From Paenibacillus sp. FSL H8-0079 (GTDB lineage: Bacteria; Bacillota; Bacilli; Paenibacillales; Paenibacillaceae), in assembly GCF_037991315.1 (NCBI RefSeq), contig NZ_CP150300.1, positions 4,712,001 through 4,776,000 on the forward strand: a stretch of DNA of 64,000 nt, in the 5' to 3' direction. Each line of letters starts with the position of its first letter. The stretch's first letter is position 1. The translations under genes were made by a program, and so were the position numbers. This document shows positions 16,241 through 25,395 of the stretch, piece by piece. The notes below the pieces were generated by a model. It did not search any database and was not told the DNA's origin. It saw only the letters and a list, made by a program, of their open reading frames with translations.

Positions 16241-19200
16241 CTAACCTCCCGGTTGATTCTGTATTGTAATAGTAACTTCTTTTTTCTTCCCTATTTGGTA
16301 AGTTACTTCGAATGAATGTGGTCTCATTGAACTTCCTGAATAGACTGGTTCAATTTTCACAGTAACTTTTTTAGGTGGTACTTCATTCAGAGCATTCGCC
16401 CATTCAGTTTCCATTTCATACCATTTTCCGCCACTTCGATTAATTTGGCTATTCTGTGGCACTAAGTTATCGATATCCTTTGGTCCTTTAAACTGTGCCC
16501 CTATCAAGTGTCCACCATCGTCATCAGGTAACCTACCTTGCCCTTTTCCTACCGTCCTCTGGGCATATTCACTACGGTCTCCTTTACCAAGCACAAGTGC
16601 TCCTTCACATTCAATAATACGCCCTTGACTGTCCGTACGATAATTATAACCATCTGGTGATGTGTATTCTATATTTGGTTTTAAAACTTTTTTTCTATTC
16701 TTTCTTGTAAAATGATCTCCATACTTAACTGTTTCATAGACTATTGGTGGCGGTATAACAGCTTGTCCCGTCCCCTCAGCCTCTGATTCACTTTCTTGTC
16801 TTTCTTCCTCTTCCCTTTTACGTTTTTCCTCCTCTTTTTTCTTTTTATCATCTTTTCCTTTTTTCTTCGATGAATCTTGTTTCCACTGATTATGACTGTT
16901 GGGAATCTGATTATCTTTCTTGTTAGCGCTAGATGAGCTTGTTCCTTCACCCTCGCTCGACTTTTTCCCTGTACCTGTATTTGATCCTGCAGTATCCGGT
17001 TCTCCGGATGTTTGGGTCTTCTTACTGGTATTCGGAGTTGGATCCTCTATCTTGCCACTACCTGATGATTCTGTTCCTTCACCATCGCCAGGCTTCTTCC
17101 CTGTACCTGGACTCGATGCAGTAGCATCCGTTTCACCCGATGATTTGGACTTCTTACTAGTATTCGGTGTCTGACCCGTTTTCTTGCCACTGCTTGGTGA
17201 GTTTGTGCCTTCACCGTCGCCAGACTTCTTCCCTATACCTGGACTCGATGCAGTAGCATCCGTTTCACCTGACGATGAAGACTTCTTACTGCTGCTCGGG
17301 GTCTGATTCGGTTTCTTGCCATTGCTGGAGGAACTTGTTCCTGCCCCGTCGCTTGACTTATTCCCAGCGTTCGAGCTTGTTTTCCCTCCAGAACCCACTT
17401 CCCCGGCAGTCCCCGACTCTTTGGGCTTGTTTTTTCCCAAGTTGCCCCAAGGCTGAAACCGGATGACCTGGTTCGCTTTATAATAATCGCTGACGGCTTT
17501 AACCATCACATCTTTTGACTTTTTCACAAATGTCTTTGTTTTACTTGTAGCCGGTTTGTCTGTCGTCGTTGTTCCTTTAGAAGCAGCACTTGGAGAACCT
17601 GTTGTTCCTGGATGGTCTGAGGGTTCGGGTACACCTGAAGAACCCTTTTTCGTGCTTACTCTGCCCGTAAATCCATTGAACTCCCCGTCCAATCCTTTCA
17701 TAGTCATCTCGTGTTGCTCGAATTCACCCATCAGGGTAGATAATTCTTCTTCGCTCATGGGAGCCATAATTCGCCGGGCAAGATACTTCTTCTGTTCGAC
17801 CGTCAGATTCTGTTTCTGCCAGTAATTATAGTCACCCATTTCCTCGGCGGTGATGTCTATTCTTCCGATATCTCGAGCAATGCCGTTATGATAAGGGCCA
17901 AAAAAGAGTTCATATTTAATGTCATTCTGCTTCACATCCCCATAATACACGAGTGCTTCCTTCAACTCTTGGTCAACCTGTTGATGAGCCCAATGCTCCC
18001 TCGTATTGCCTGGAATCTGATAATACATCTGGCTAATTTCCTTTTCCTGCTGATGCAGTTTCTTCACAAAATCCATAAAGGAAGTAGCTGTGCTTAACTC
18101 TCGTGCTGCTGAGACAACTTTACCAAATAATTGGTGCTTATAAGCCTCTTCTTGCTGCATCTTGCCCACGAAATCACCATTCAGATGATTCAGAAGTTGT
18201 AGGGCCGAAGGCTTAAAGGATCCTGCACTTGGGATGTTCCCGATCAAGCCGATTGCTGCAGCGCCAACGACAACGGCCTGTGCCGCAATGGCTGGTGCAC
18301 CTCCAAGCATACCCAAAACGGGAATCATGCCCGCCATGGCGACCGCTGCACCAAACAGGGAGACCTCCTTCATGTTAACCACGGAAGGCTGCATAGCAGC
18401 TGCTTCGGCTGCAGCTGCTGCTTGAGCTGCCTCATATTGTTCAAGCGGAATAAGGGGCGGCTCCGGCTCTGGCGGCAAATCAGCTACCACGACCGGTGCC
18501 TTATGGCTGCCTTCCTGTTGAAGCAGTCCAGCACGAACATCAGCTTGTCCATCCAATATAAAGCTGCTTCCTCCGCCAAGAAGCCAAATTGCTTCAGGGG
18601 CGGTTGCTTTAATCTGACCTGCTTTAAGTGATAGACTGCCACCCTGAATCGAGATGTTACCTGCACTCTGCATCATTACACCTTGGTCATTCAGTGTGAT
18701 GACTAATCCAGCTCCAGCCTGTACGGTCACCTCATCCGATGACATACCAATAGATGGTCCGTCAGGATGGCCCCACAGTTTGTGTTGCGTTCCACCGGAA
18801 ACCGAACGCTTGCTTTCGGGCACTGCATGACGAATATAAGCCTTGGACTCGCGACTTCCGGGAATGTATAGTTCCACCGTGTCACCAATCTCTGGCATCA
18901 GGTAGAGTCCGCTGTGACCTTCGGCGACGTAAGATGTCGATAAAGGATATGGACAGGAAGATTCTGCTTTAATCGGACCATCTTCGATATACAGTTCCAT
19001 CTGTACACGATCACCAATAATGCGGATTACTTCACCGTACAAGGAGAGGCCAATGAGATCCAGAAGATCGGATCGTGGAACCCGCATATGATCTTCTAAC
19101 ATCATACGATATGTAGTCATAAGCAATCCGGATTCCAATCGGGATTCCGCTTGAGTTACCGTTAATTCTTTCCCATCAGGCAGTTCGACTTTATCACCCA

Positions 19201-19954
19201 AAGCATAGGTTTCATAACACTCCATCGTATAGATGAGCGCCCCCTGTGTACCTTTGGGATCCTGCATCATATACCGATGCTGCTCATCCCCATGCCAACT
19301 GAGATGGCCCATTTCTTTTTTGACATGATATGGACGATCCAGAGGCCATTTCCACAACTTGCCCATGGGTAACCCGAAGAATAATTTCGGTGAAGCCGCT
19401 GTCACCTCAGGCACCAGTACGGTACCAAACCGGGAAGCCAAACGTCTCAGAAACATCCAGTCGGTTTCTCTATATTGTAAAACAAGTTCTCCCAATTGGG
19501 TATTCTCTGTGACATTATCAATTACATCCGAGTAGGTATACGCCTTCATCACGTATTTAACTAATTCGCCATAGGACATCGCCCTGTTCTGGAATGCTCG
19601 CTCGGATATTTCAATGTCCATCTGATATGTATTCGATATGGCCTCTAGCTCGAATCGGTATATACCACCAACTAAATGTATAGTTAATGAGGTCATCACG
19701 CCATGAAACAGACGCCTTACAGATTTCCCCATTTCATCTAGCTGTCTTAGTACAATCGGTTCTCCTTCAGCCTGGACATGAAGGATGTCTGGTCCTTCTT
19801 CCTCCGGTATAACGCCGCTAATATATAACTTCGCATGCTCATTAATCTGTCGGATAATTCGGATTTCTTCCAGCCATTGCACTTTATACGGCCAATATAA
19901 ACGGAGTTGTTCGTATCCGATGCGTTCCTGTACCTTTTTCTTGAATTCGCTCAT
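16241..19954 (-). CDS. vgrG: VgrG spike-effector with Endonuclea_NS_2 nuclease C-terminus (block A)
   Basis: A 1237-residue multidomain spike. The start chosen is ATG 19954 (MSEFKKKVQERIGYEQ), 1 base after the DUF4280 stop and in the same position as the block-B copy; earlier in-frame starts lie inside the upstream gene. Order: gp27-like part (1-270; ETDWMFLRRLASRFGTVLVP), gp5 OB-fold and beta-helix (about 310-490; MPEIGDTVELYIPG), PPEPEPP linker, Ala/Gly hydrophobic stretch (about 545-590), helical domain (to about 780), six or so Ser/Gly/Lys repeat units (about 800-1030), then the toxin: DDDGGHLIGAQFKGP, DIDNLVPQNSQINRSGGKW, as in the Endonuclea_NS_2 family. It should cap a tube and carry a DNA/RNA nuclease into target cells. 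YezG follows. Confidence 0.88.
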   Translation of the reverse strand: MSEFKKKVQERIGYEQLRLYWPYKVQWLEEIRIIRQINEHAKLYISGVIPEEEGPDILHVQAEGEPIVLRQLDEMGKSVRRLFHGVMTSLTIHLVGGIYRFELEAISNTYQMDIEISERAFQNRAMSYGELVKYVMKAYTYSDVIDNVTENTQLGELVLQYRETDWMFLRRLASRFGTVLVPEVTAASPKLFFGLPMGKLWKWPLDRPYHVKKEMGHLSWHGDEQHRYMMQDPKGTQGALIYTMECYETYALGDKVELPDGKELTVTQAESRLESGLLMTTYRMMLEDHMRVPRSDLLDLIGLSLYGEVIRIIGDRVQMELYIEDGPIKAESSCPYPLSTSYVAEGHSGLYLMPEIGDTVELYIPGSRESKAYIRHAVPESKRSVSGGTQHKLWGHPDGPSIGMSSDEVTVQAGAGLVITLNDQGVMMQSAGNISIQGGSLSLKAGQIKATAPEAIWLLGGGSSFILDGQADVRAGLLQQEGSHKAPVVVADLPPEPEPPLIPLEQYEAAQAAAAAEAAAMQPSVVNMKEVSLFGAAVAMAGMIPVLGMLGGAPAIAAQAVVVGAAAIGLIGNIPSAGSFKPSALQLLNHLNGDFVGKMQQEEAYKHQLFGKVVSAARELSTATSFMDFVKKLHQQEKEISQMYYQIPGNTREHWAHQQVDQELKEALVYYGDVKQNDIKYELFFGPYHNGIARDIGRIDITAEEMGDYNYWQKQNLTVEQKKYLARRIMAPMSEEELSTLMGEFEQHEMTMKGLDGEFNGFTGRVSTKKGSSGVPEPSDHPGTTGSPSAASKGTTTTDKPATSKTKTFVKKSKDVMVKAVSDYYKANQVIRFQPWGNLGKNKPKESGTAGEVGSGGKTSSNAGNKSSDGAGTSSSSNGKKPNQTPSSSKKSSSSGETDATASSPGIGKKSGDGEGTNSPSSGKKTGQTPNTSKKSKSSGETDATASSPGTGKKPGDGEGTESSGSGKIEDPTPNTSKKTQTSGEPDTAGSNTGTGKKSSEGEGTSSSSANKKDNQIPNSHNQWKQDSSKKKGKDDKKKKEEEKRKREEEERQESESEAEGTGQAVIPPPIVYETVKYGDHFTRKNRKKVLKPNIEYTSPDGYNYRTDSQGRIIECEGALVLGKGDRSEYAQRTVGKGQGRLPDDDGGHLIGAQFKGPKDIDNLVPQNSQINRSGGKWYEMETEWANALNEVPPKKVTVKIEPVYSGSSMRPHSFEVTYQIGKKKEVTITIQNQPGG

Positions 19955-19955
19955 C

Positions 19956-20393
19956 TCAAAAATCCAGCTGCTGTCCGTCATCCTCGATGACGATATCTCC
20001 ACCATACAGACACTTATGCGTACAGTGACCAAGTAGAGCAGCTTTCCCTTCCACCTTGGCATCTCCTTTGCCATGTAGCCAAGGCATAGTCAATACGGGT
20101 ACACACGGTGCTTTTTTCACTCCATAGATATCTACCATCATACTGTTGGATACAGCCGGATTCTCCATATTGGAGCAATTCCCAAATGATCCAATATGGA
20201 CTCCAGGTACATAATCTTCAACTGTCAACTGAGCCTTGCCTTTGATGTAAACGCCATGACTAAATGGAATCTTTAATCGGGTACGCTGTGTACCACAACT
20301 GCAATGCAGAATCGCTCCGGCAACCACATAACTCTTGGAATCTCCTGTTGCAGATTGAAGACTGATCTCACTCTCTTGATTACCTTGTGCCAT
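19956..20393 (-). CDS. DUF4280 PAAR-like spike-tip protein (block A)
   Basis: A 145-residue DUF4280 protein: VAGAILHCSCGTQRTRLKIP, HGVYIKGKAQLTVEDYVPG, IHIGSFGNCSNMENPA, PCVPVLTMPWLHGKGDAKVE and LLGHCTHKCLYGGDIVIE. DUF4280 is regarded as a PAAR-like domain; the paired Cys and His suggest metal binding at the tip of a VgrG trimer. Nearly identical to the block-B copy (30986-31423). It ends 1 base before the VgrG start, so translation is likely coupled and the two probably form one spike. Confidence 0.85.
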   Translation of the reverse strand: MAQGNQESEISLQSATGDSKSYVVAGAILHCSCGTQRTRLKIPFSHGVYIKGKAQLTVEDYVPGVHIGSFGNCSNMENPAVSNSMMVDIYGVKKAPCVPVLTMPWLHGKGDAKVEGKAALLGHCTHKCLYGGDIVIEDDGQQLDF

Positions 20394-20409
20394 TTCGCCT
20401 CTCTCCTCT

Positions 20410-20925
20410 CTATATTGTCTGTTCCTGCTCCAGACGGACTAACTGAATCCCGGAAAAATCCCGGCGCAGCAGACTCTCAGCCAAAGCTAGATTAACGATG
20501 ATGACAGATTCACGAGGTTCCTTTAATTGAAACAAAGGAAGAAGTTCAGCCTTACCTCGATCCAGAACAATCTGTTTCAGACTGCCGTCCATATGACGTT
20601 CCGTTTGGGGAGAGAGCACATCCATTGCCGTTGGATAAATAGCCCAATAGGTCTCCTGGGACATACGTGCTTTGTCCGTCAACACTGCTGCCCTGCGAAT
20701 TAAGCCGGGATGGTACAACGTAAATACTTCCAGCATTCGATCCGATACCAGAGCTACAGGGCGCTCCAAATAATCGGTGTAATCTACATTAGGTCTGCTT
20801 TTGATTGAAAGGTTAATTGCGGTGTGATTACTACTCCCCTCCTGAAAAGAAGCATTCCACTCTCGACGCTGTACTTCACCAACCGCTTCTGTCTCTACAC
20901 GATTTGTCCATCTGGTATCCTGCAT
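20410..20925 (-). CDS. DUF1629/Imm11-like protein (block A)
   Basis: A 171-residue protein: MQDTRWTNRVETEAVGEVQR, LERPVALVSDRMLEVFTLYH, TYWAIYPTAMDVL and VIIVNLALAESLLRRDFSGI near the end. The last motif is typical of DUF1629 (Imm11-type) proteins. The start chosen is ATG 20925, which overlaps the pentapeptide gene's stop as TGATG, matching the block-B copy in length. It is a fixed member of both blocks, not tied to one toxin, so it is more likely an adaptor or assembly factor between VgrG/DUF4280 and the pentapeptide protein than an immunity protein. That role is inference. Confidence 0.55.
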   Translation of the reverse strand: MQDTRWTNRVETEAVGEVQRREWNASFQEGSSNHTAINLSIKSRPNVDYTDYLERPVALVSDRMLEVFTLYHPGLIRRAAVLTDKARMSQETYWAIYPTAMDVLSPQTERHMDGSLKQIVLDRGKAELLPLFQLKEPRESVIIVNLALAESLLRRDFSGIQLVRLEQEQTI

Positions 20926-22049
20926 CAGCCTAAAGTATCGCATGGCGATTCCTCCTTCACCGACTCCTCAAATATCGCACCTTCCAGATCTGCCCCATCC
21001 CATAACACGTTGGTTAGGTTTGCTCTACGAAATATAGCTCCACGGAGTCGCGCTCCCCTGAAATCTGCTCCGGTTAAGTTCGCATTCTCGAAGTTGATAC
21101 CTGAGTACCCAGGACCCTGTATTCGACCATCAGGATGCCCTTCTTCCCCAGAAATGCCCCTGAAGATAGCCCTCTCCAGTAAACATCCATTGAAGTCAGC
21201 ACCGTATAGTAGACTGTCAGCAAAATTGGTATCTCTCATATCACAGTTATGCCAACGTGTGCCTACCAAGACACAACGTTCAAAATCTGTTGATTTTAAT
21301 CTGATGTCATTAAACCTGCTATACCGGAAGTCTAGATCACTGCATATCATCTCTTCCATGTCCAGATCGTGATAGTCCGCATACATCCCACCCAAACCAT
21401 CACCCTCTTCAAGCTCCCTGCCGATGTCTTCCAGGTTCCGTTCTCGTTGGTCAAGGCGATACACACATTCACTGGTATCCAAATACTCCCCTACACGAAC
21501 CTCAAATTCGGGCTCCACCTGCATATCCGATATCAGTTGGGAATCAAGGAGCTGATGGAAACATTGACGAATAAAATAAATAACATAGCGGTGAACCAAA
21601 GTTACCTCTTGAAGTCGTATTCGATCCAGTTCAACCATTGAGATCATCCCCTGATAATCAGGAAGTGTCTTCTTCAAACGATCAAGCATCCGTTCCAAAC
21701 AATCAAAGGCCCACTTGGCATCATATAATGCCTGTATAGAATCTCTGTCGAGAAGCCATGACATATCACTGGCTTCGGCAAGATAATGCATCGCTCCCGT
21801 AGCGACTTCTGTCCGCAACAAAGAATATTGGATGTAAGCAACATTCCCTTTGGCACCAATCCGTTGACTGTGCCTTACTTTACTAGTTAATTCCTCGAAA
21901 TATCTTAGGAACTCCGCAGTCAACATTGGGAATTGGCTGTTTAATGTATGTTGAAGGTCAGCCATCAGCCTGATTCGTTCAGGCTCCACTTGATTTGTAT
22001 AAAAGTGCAGTAGTGATTCCTTCCGGCTCACTGACTTTCCTCCTTCCAA
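20925..22049 (-). CDS. Pentapeptide-repeat adaptor-like protein (block A)
   Basis: A 374-residue protein with a helical N-terminus (about 1-225) and a C-terminal pentapeptide-repeat beta-helix (about 235-360: CSDLDFRYSRFNDIRLKSTD, TNFADSLLYGADFNGCLLER, ANLTGADFRGARLRGAIF). Its partner in block B (31951-33057) shares the same layout. It sits between the short VgrG and the DUF1629-like gene, stop and start codons touching. The constant position in both blocks argues for a structural or loading role in spike assembly rather than toxin immunity. No catalytic motif was seen. Confidence 0.75.
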   Translation of the reverse strand: MEGGKSVSRKESLLHFYTNQVEPERIRLMADLQHTLNSQFPMLTAEFLRYFEELTSKVRHSQRIGAKGNVAYIQYSLLRTEVATGAMHYLAEASDMSWLLDRDSIQALYDAKWAFDCLERMLDRLKKTLPDYQGMISMVELDRIRLQEVTLVHRYVIYFIRQCFHQLLDSQLISDMQVEPEFEVRVGEYLDTSECVYRLDQRERNLEDIGRELEEGDGLGGMYADYHDLDMEEMICSDLDFRYSRFNDIRLKSTDFERCVLVGTRWHNCDMRDTNFADSLLYGADFNGCLLERAIFRGISGEEGHPDGRIQGPGYSGINFENANLTGADFRGARLRGAIFRRANLTNVLWDGADLEGAIFEESVKEESPCDTLG

Positions 22050-22051
22050 CG

Positions 22052-23467
22052 TTAATTAGATTTCACTTCTGTCCCGCTCATTTGAGCCTGACCATCAAGC
22101 CTTATTTTCCCTCCTCCTCCTTCAAGAAGAAGTTCTGATCCTGCAGATAATGTAATTTTCTTTCCTGCTTTTAACGAAATGCTCCCTCCTGCTGACATAC
22201 TTACCTGCTGACTACCTGCAATATGAATACCTTCATTTCCACTAAGTCGAATATAGACCTCTCCTTCTTTGCCGCTAATGATTACAGCGTCTGGAGTAAG
22301 ACGTATCTCTTTCCCATGAGGAGTGCGAAAAATTTTATGATCGGGATTGTTCAGCTTGTTGGTGGATGTCGACTTGTTATCCAGTCGTGGAGCACCTGTG
22401 GCGTAAGCGTCTTCCTCATACATCGTTGGAAAATATACAGCTATTGGGTCACCAATTTCGGGCATGACATACCAGCCGGTCTCTCCCTCTGCAATATACG
22501 GAGATTGATACAACAGCCACAGTGCATCTTCCGTCCCTTGTTTATCATCACAATCAAGATGCACCTGAACCTGCCCACCATGTACACCGATAACACGTCC
22601 CATTAATGAGCTTCCAGCAATCAGCGGATTGTAGTACGTCTTCTGTCGCAATCCTTTGTGAAGACTTAGCACATATTTATGCTTTAAAATACCTCCGGCG
22701 AGTTCCGTATAGGCTTCCGTAAGATACAGACTTCTGCCTCGGAATGAGATATGGTGTCCCAGTTCCATAACTTGATCTGTCTCCACTTCGTATACAATGA
22801 AGTCACTTTCATTCACATTTACAGTCTCGTTCTCTGTGAAGTACATGAACGGAGTCATGTTTTTGTGGACGGTATAACGTGTATTATCCAGTTCGATCGA
22901 GTTACCATGCTCATATACGCCGAAATAAAATTTGGGGCTGTCGAATTGAGCCGCAGGCATCAGACTCGTATGAAATCGGGAAGCCAGTCTTCTGAGAAAT
23001 GCCCAGTCTGTTTCCTGGTATTGCACGGCAACCTTGCCAATCTTGGCTCCCCCGGTCCCCTCATCGATCACGTCCAGTCCCGGATAATCCTGATCCAGCT
23101 CCTTTAACAATTCAGGGAGCGTCATCTGGATGTTTTGAAACGTACGGGTTCGCTTCTTGACATCCATCAGGTATGTATGTGAGATTGCTTCAACCTGGAG
23201 CGTATATACGCCCCTCACAACCTGTACTTCTACAGATAAAGGAATGCCTTTGAATAGCGGACTTTTGTTCCCTTCCTCGTCCTTTTGCCACACTTCAATC
23301 GGGGTATTCTTATCCGTAACATCCACATAACGATCTTTCCATTCCTCGGATACCATGCCTTTGAAAACAAGACGGGTGTGCTCATTCATCTTTTTACGGA
23401 TTGTCAATTCTTGCAGATGTACTAGCTCATAAGGTTCAATAATCAGATTTTCATACGTCAGGCTCAT
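22052..23467 (-). CDS. vgrG: Short VgrG-like spike protein without toxin domain (block A)
   Basis: A 471-residue contractile-injection spike protein: MSLTYENLIIEPYEL, a gp27-like part with VAVQYQETDWAFLRRLASRF (about 170-190), a gp5 OB-fold (GSSLMGRVIGVHGGQVQVHL, about 290-310), MPEIGDPIAVYFP and a short beta-helix ending EGGGGKIRLDGQAQMSG. It stops where the effector VgrGs continue into linker and toxin, so it is a toxin-free spike subunit. Both blocks carry one short and one long VgrG, suggesting mixed trimers or alternative spikes. It is distinctly diverged from the long VgrG and conserved with its block-B counterpart (33094-34509). Confidence 0.85.
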   Translation of the reverse strand: MSLTYENLIIEPYELVHLQELTIRKKMNEHTRLVFKGMVSEEWKDRYVDVTDKNTPIEVWQKDEEGNKSPLFKGIPLSVEVQVVRGVYTLQVEAISHTYLMDVKKRTRTFQNIQMTLPELLKELDQDYPGLDVIDEGTGGAKIGKVAVQYQETDWAFLRRLASRFHTSLMPAAQFDSPKFYFGVYEHGNSIELDNTRYTVHKNMTPFMYFTENETVNVNESDFIVYEVETDQVMELGHHISFRGRSLYLTEAYTELAGGILKHKYVLSLHKGLRQKTYYNPLIAGSSLMGRVIGVHGGQVQVHLDCDDKQGTEDALWLLYQSPYIAEGETGWYVMPEIGDPIAVYFPTMYEEDAYATGAPRLDNKSTSTNKLNNPDHKIFRTPHGKEIRLTPDAVIISGKEGEVYIRLSGNEGIHIAGSQQVSMSAGGSISLKAGKKITLSAGSELLLEGGGGKIRLDGQAQMSGTEVKSN

Positions 23468-23482
23468 GGACTCAGCTCCTCT

Positions 23483-24121
23483 CTAATTCATTTCGACAAT
23501 GAGTGTATCCAGAAGTGTACCACCGGGTTCCATCCAATTTCTCTTCTCATCGTCCGTACAGTTAAAACCATAAACAAGGACTTTCTGATCTAAAATGGCG
23601 AACACCATATGGTTATAAATTTGATCATTCAATCCCTGAACAACGAACTGGCAGTAACCCGTGGAAAGACCGGCACCCGCCACTCGAACGCCGTGTTTTT
23701 TCCATTCTCGTACAGGTTGAGTTGCACGAATCACATCAGCCATCGATTCCGTAAAGGAATTCAGCTCTTCCGGAGCAAGACGATGATCCAATGTCTTGAA
23801 CGTAAAGTTGATCGTTCCCGAATCATTGGTATAGATCCATTCAGGACGATGGGACGACGGATATTTTAACTGAGCTTCTCTTTCTGTCACCAAACGAAAT
23901 GTGCGGGGAAGAGATACTGTAACCTTTCCCTCGTATAGCTCCGTTCTTCTCAAATGTATCGTTTCCTGTTCAAGGTGTATCATGGTTATTGGCTCGAATG
24001 GTTTAACTTCCCTTGATTCAGGAGAGGCTTCAACATGTCTGGTCTCTGTTCCCTGATGCGGTTCACCGTTCAATGTTTTGCCATATAACATCGGGATGAT
24101 TTTGCGATCCATATGTTCCAT
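23483..24121 (-). CDS. DUF1795/DcrB-like putative effector chaperone (block A)
   Basis: A protein of 212 residues if it starts at ATG 24121 (MEHMDRKIIPMLYG), the first point that aligns with the block-B copy; the in-frame TTG at 24166 adds non-homologous residues. The C-terminal half (YPSSHRPEWIYTNDSGTINF, FTESMADVIRATQPVREWKK, GYCQFVVQGLNDQIYNHMVF, LVYGFNCTDDEKRNW) has the look of DcrB/DUF1795, the fold of EagR/EagT chaperones that protect hydrophobic segments of type VI effectors. The long VgrGs next door carry such Ala/Gly hydrophobic segments. Fold and role are inference from pattern and context. Confidence 0.55.
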   Translation of the reverse strand: MEHMDRKIIPMLYGKTLNGEPHQGTETRHVEASPESREVKPFEPITMIHLEQETIHLRRTELYEGKVTVSLPRTFRLVTEREAQLKYPSSHRPEWIYTNDSGTINFTFKTLDHRLAPEELNSFTESMADVIRATQPVREWKKHGVRVAGAGLSTGYCQFVVQGLNDQIYNHMVFAILDQKVLVYGFNCTDDEKRNWMEPGGTLLDTLIVEMN

Positions 24122-24155
24122 AAACGAATTCCATCCTCCCATTCTCTTAAAAATT

Positions 24156-24929
24156 TCAATCCACAATCATACGATGTGGTCCGCCCACCGGCATACCCGA
24201 ACGTCCCGTTCCCCGACCTGCATTCGCCAGTATGCGATCCAGATATCGATGAATCTGCGCATTATCGTATTCTCTGTGCTCCAGTCCCAATCGACTGGCA
24301 ATGTGATGCAAAATGACGCTACGTGCAACCGTTCCTTCATTGAGACACATCATGGCGAAGACCAGATCCTGGGGATCAGAGGTCCCCGTTCGAAGCAACC
24401 TCTCGGCATAATCCTTCATGACAACAGGGGATAAGGTGCTTGCTCCCTCGGCTGCATAAGGAACATGAATGACATGCAGCGTATTGAACTCCGTTGCCAA
24501 GTCGGCAAAGGTCTGATAGTCCCGCCGCAGCCGCGCCCCTTCCTTCAGCTTGAATCGAGCCAGCTCCAACTCTCTCGATGTGCACGTTATCTCTTCATCC
24601 AAGAGCAGTTCCGACTGGCTTATCGTCATGTCACTCACGGTCTCCTCCGCGGTAAACCGAAGCTTCAGCACATTGACCCGGCCCGTAGCTTGGTATGCCA
24701 GTTCCATATGTTCTGTCAGCGTATAAAGCCTTCCTTTATGCAGTACCATCCCAGGAGCAACAACCAGCTTGTCCGGGAACACTTCTACCTCTGCACCTGC
24801 AAGAATGCCATCTGCATAACCGCGATAGTACAGTTCGATGAAATCTCTGGGGAAATCGCGTAGTCCCTCCAACATGGATGTTTTCAGAATTCTTCCCTTG
24901 TTAAAATGCGGATACGAATATGTGAACAT
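24156..24929 (-). CDS. Conserved CIS-operon protein, possible baseplate component (block A)
   Basis: A 257-residue protein nearly identical to 35198-35971. It begins MFTYSYPHFNKGRILKTSML; residues 35-75 (ADGILAGAEVEVFPDKLVV, APGMVLHKGRLYTLTE) resemble the compact beta-domain near the start of some phage baseplate and tail-fibre proteins. The remainder is helical and ends in a Gly/Arg-rich tail. Starts with ATG after a good GGGGGAAC-type site, 31 bp from the Hsp70 remnant's stop. I do not recognise a named family. Baseplate or TssK-like attachment is a guess. Confidence 0.5.
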   Translation of the reverse strand: MFTYSYPHFNKGRILKTSMLEGLRDFPRDFIELYYRGYADGILAGAEVEVFPDKLVVAPGMVLHKGRLYTLTEHMELAYQATGRVNVLKLRFTAEETVSDMTISQSELLLDEEITCTSRELELARFKLKEGARLRRDYQTFADLATEFNTLHVIHVPYAAEGASTLSPVVMKDYAERLLRTGTSDPQDLVFAMMCLNEGTVARSVILHHIASRLGLEHREYDNAQIHRYLDRILANAGRGTGRSGMPVGGPHRMIVD

Positions 24930-24960
24930 GAGCGTTGTTCCCCCTTTCTGCTCGTGGTCC

Positions 24961-25395
24961 TCACTTCATTCCGTCAAAGAAGTCCAGTTCAGACAAGTCT
25001 GTTTCAAATGGAAGCAGCTTCTGCGATCCCAGATACAGCCGTTCATTTCTGCGAGCTACAGGCAACACATGGAAGCCCCAATGACGATCATCCGGAAAGA
25101 CAAAAAACTTCGTCTCTCCATTCACGATGGAATCCGTATCATCTTGCGGAATTTTATCTCCATATCGATCCCGAATGTCTTCATAAAGCACCTCTTTATA
25201 GAAATCCGGACGGTTGGCATATACGAACTTCTGTCTCAACTGGCCATCACTTCCGCTAAGGTATAACTCCACTTCTGCCGTCTCGAATGGACGGGAAATG
25301 CTACCCGGAATGCCATCACTCCGATCCAGACTGCTGATCAGCATTTTTTCACGTCCATTATGCGTGTAGGCACTTACGGTATACGGAATTACTGG
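24961..25395 (-). pseudogene. 3' fragment of the Hsp70-like gene (block A)
   Basis: About 144 codons that match the last part of the intact gene at 36003-38654 almost base for base (LISSLDRSDGIPGSISRPFE, FVFPDDRHWGFHVLP). The match ends at 25392, exactly where the IS3-family element begins (25393). The ATPase part is absent, so block A relies on the block-B Hsp70 if it needs one. Confidence 0.85.

Noticed and set aside
15757..16950. LXG toxin of the type VII system (because of YezG)
   Set aside because: The toxin's N-terminus is VgrG, with no LXG domain or WXG100 partner genes nearby.
3616..17540. Long plus-strand frames opposite the repeat linkers and tandem repeats there, possibly CRISPR-like
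   Set aside because: They mirror the low-complexity Ser/Gly/Lys coding repeats of VgrG. Unit lengths vary and there are no distinct spacers, so there is no CRISPR array and no second gene.
19955..20074. Forty extra N-terminal residues for the block-A VgrG
   Set aside because: They lie inside the DUF4280 gene in another frame and are absent from the block-B protein.
20410..20925. DUF1629-like protein as immunity for the VgrG toxin
   Set aside because: Copies exist in both blocks next to unrelated toxins and upstream of the effector gene, while dedicated immunity genes follow each toxin.
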